In this document: piece after piece, positions 6,921-8,263 of the stretch
Layout: each line of letters starts with the position of its first letter
Position numbering within the stretch: position 1 is the first letter of the stretch
Source of the DNA: Mailhella sp.
GTDB lineage: Bacteria; Desulfobacterota; Desulfovibrionia; Desulfovibrionales; Desulfovibrionaceae
Length of the DNA: 8,263 bases
Direction of reading: 5' to 3'
NCBI GenBank assembly: GCA_020024815.1
Contig: JAHHTE010000089.1
Coordinates: 1-8,263, forward strand
Notes under the pieces: model-generated
Told to the model about the DNA's origin: nothing
The model's input: only the letters and a program-made list of their open reading frames with translations
Database searches by the model: none
Translations under genes and position numbers: made by a program

Positions 6921-7487
6921 ATGGTTATATCTCCAACATATAGCATTTTTTCTTGTAGTTGTCGCGAAAATGGTAATTCCTCTTTTTGTGCTAATCTTAT
7001 TCAACAGCATTTTTCTGTAAATGAAATTTTTTATCCTTGCAAAATAAGTTTACAACACTGCATTGGCTGTGGTTATTGTGATACACATAAAGGACAATGT
7101 ATACATACCACAAAACATGTAGATACAGTTTATCATCTTTATCAAAAGATTTTTCAAGTTCAACACGTTATTTTTATTATTCCAATATATTTTTATCATG
7201 TACCCGCTCCATTAAAAGCTTTTATAGATAGATCGCAAGCTTGGTTTTCAACACCACAAGAAGAAAAACCCGCTCAACATACACAAGTAAAAATAATTTT
7301 TATTGGAGCAAGAGAAAAAGGTGAAAAACTTTTTGAAGGTGCATATCTAAGTATGAAATATGCCATGCTTAGTATTGGTGCAAAAATACATACGCCTTTA
7401 AATCTTTATGGCTTAGACCACAAAACAGATTTACAAAATAATATTGATAAACAAAATCAAATTATTGAATATTTAAAACAATGTTAA
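6921..7487 (+). CDS. Flavodoxin-fold NAD(P)H-dependent FMN oxidoreductase, iron-sulfur flavoprotein-like
   Basis: This 188-aa protein matches the NADPH-dependent FMN reductase/iron-sulfur flavoprotein group. SCRENGNSS (13-21) stands where the FMN-phosphate loop normally reads GSxRxxGNT. IIPIYFYHVPAPLKAFIDR (86-104) is the second FMN-contact segment, usually PIYW..P..LKAFIDR. Between them, C47-x2-C50-x2-C53-x6-C60 fits the compact cysteine motif that holds a 4Fe-4S cluster in iron-sulfur flavoproteins. Such proteins move electrons between ferredoxin, flavins and small acceptors, but the substrate here cannot be told. The FMN loop is atypical, with extra cysteines C12 and C14. The ATG at 6921 gives the normal family N-terminus, and no other Met occurs before residue 145. 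It has no recognisable Shine-Dalgarno sequence. Its last 7 bases overlap the comF-like gene, which suggests co-transcription and coupled translation. Confidence 0.87.
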   Translation: MVISPTYSIFSCSCRENGNSSFCANLIQQHFSVNEIFYPCKISLQHCIGCGYCDTHKGQCIHTTKHVDTVYHLYQKIFQVQHVIFIIPIYFYHVPAPLKAFIDRSQAWFSTPQEEKPAQHTQVKIIFIGAREKGEKLFEGAYLSMKYAMLSIGAKIHTPLNLYGLDHKTDLQNNIDKQNQIIEYLKQC

Positions 7488-8260
7488 AATCTCGTTATTT
7501 TATGAAAATAAACTGGAATATTTTCCAAGAAAAACGTTGTTTATATTGTTTACAACCTTTTACTCCTACCTCAAAACCAACATTACTTGACAATCATATC
7601 CATCAATTTTTATGCCCAACTTGTGCAACCTATCTCGTGCAAAGAAAAACAGGATATTGCAAAACTTGTGGACAACTTTTAAATGATCCAGAATATATTT
7701 ATCAAAAATGTGGAGTTTGCAGAAATACTATTATTCTTTGGGATAGCTTTCTTTTTTATGGCAAGTACGATTCCCTTCTTCGTGAACTCATTAGAAAAGC
7801 AAAATTTCATAATAATAGAGCAACTACAAAGTTTTTAGGTGAATTGCTTGCACTTTTATTTTATGAAAAATACCATAATGATTTTTCAGAATTTTACTCT
7901 CTTGATATTGTTCCTATGCCATTACATAAAAAAAGATTACGAGAACGAGGATATAACCAATGTTTAGAACTTGCAAAATTCTTTACTACAAAACTTCAAG
8001 CTCTTGTTCCTCAAATTAATCTTAATTTACACTATCACTATTTACAAAAATCTCGACATACAATACCGCAAAGTAGTCTTGATAAAAAAGAACGTTTAAC
8101 AAATACAAAAAATTCCTTTCAAACAAACAATAAAAATTTAGAAAAAATTCTTCTTATTGATGATATTGCCACAACAAATAGTACCTTAAAAGAAGTTTGC
8201 AAAATACTCAAAAAATCAAATGTTAAATCTATTGATTTTCTCGTAATTGCTAAGGCATAA
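7481..8260 (+). CDS. ComF-family phosphoribosyltransferase-like protein
   Basis: This 259-aa protein has the standard ComF layout. The N-terminal part has four cysteine pairs suited to zinc binding: C20/C23, C45/C48, C60/C63 and C77/C80. A type I phosphoribosyltransferase domain follows, with VPMPLHKKRLRERGYNQ (144-160) and the phosphoribosyl-pyrophosphate loop LLIDDIATTNST (224-235). ComF proteins are tied to DNA uptake in naturally transforming bacteria, but homologues are common elsewhere and their enzymatic activity is unsettled, so competence should not be inferred. The loop is unusual: the glycine normally after TT is N233. The start is uncertain. The ATG at 7481 overlaps the preceding stop (ATGTTAA), which suits translational coupling, whereas the ATG at 7502 gives a 252-aa product. 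Neither has a Shine-Dalgarno sequence. The gene is complete, and the window ends 3 bases past its stop. Confidence 0.88.
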   Translation: MLKSRYFMKINWNIFQEKRCLYCLQPFTPTSKPTLLDNHIHQFLCPTCATYLVQRKTGYCKTCGQLLNDPEYIYQKCGVCRNTIILWDSFLFYGKYDSLLRELIRKAKFHNNRATTKFLGELLALLFYEKYHNDFSEFYSLDIVPMPLHKKRLRERGYNQCLELAKFFTTKLQALVPQINLNLHYHYLQKSRHTIPQSSLDKKERLTNTKNSFQTNNKNLEKILLIDDIATTNSTLKEVCKILKKSNVKSIDFLVIAKA

Positions 8261-8263
8261 TTA

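Noticed and set aside
1..8263. A search for CRISPR arrays, tRNA or rRNA genes, insertion sequences, toxin-antitoxin pairs and phage genes
   Set aside because: No regularly spaced repeats, cloverleaf-like sequences, transposase motifs or terminal inverted repeats were seen, and all long frames are accounted for by the six genes.

Overview
This is an AT-rich bacterial window. Hand counts of three 60-base lines gave about 37% GC in the peptidase gene, 33% in the metallo-hydrolase gene and 27% in the comF-like gene. It holds six protein genes in two divergent blocks that read away from a 214-bp spacer at 6014-6227. The tungsten/iron-sulfur-style 2-oxoacid metabolism and the gene families suggest an anaerobe. 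A low-GC member of the Desulfovibrionales is my best guess. It rests on gene content and on the style of the hairpin element at 26-83, not on a marker gene, so it is weak.

Left block, all on the minus strand. Transcription leaves the spacer leftward through an unrecognised 129-aa protein (5624-6013), then a 967-aa PreP-type M16C zinc metallopeptidase (2640-5543), then an 830-aa indolepyruvate:ferredoxin oxidoreductase in which the IorA and IorB subunits are fused (110-2602). A textbook Rho-independent terminator hairpin sits at each of the two gene junctions. In both cases its T-tract ends only a few bases before the ribosome binding site of the next gene. The last gene is followed by a T-rich stretch and a long imperfect hairpin (47-82) with a duplicated arm.

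Right block, all on the plus strand. A glyoxalase II/YcbL-like metallo-beta-lactamase-fold hydrolase (6228-6845) ends at its own terminator (6869-6898). It is followed by a flavodoxin-fold protein with a compact four-cysteine motif like that of iron-sulfur flavoproteins (6921-7487). That gene overlaps a ComF-family phosphoribosyltransferase-like gene (7481-8260) by 7 bases. The last two look like a small operon. The first has no Shine-Dalgarno sequence and may have a very short leader.

How the genes relate: IorAB would oxidise aryl pyruvates from aromatic amino acids and reduce ferredoxin, and the M16C peptidase degrades peptides in the cytoplasm, so the two could both serve peptide and amino-acid catabolism. 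That link is inference from adjacency. The plus-strand genes are single-function housekeeping or redox genes with no evident link to the left block. I see no mobile element, CRISPR array, tRNA, rRNA or defence system, and no convincing new multi-gene system. The points most worth a second look are the IorA-IorB fusion with unusual ferredoxin-cysteine spacing, the two terminators pressed against the next ribosome binding site, and the unknown 129-aa gene.
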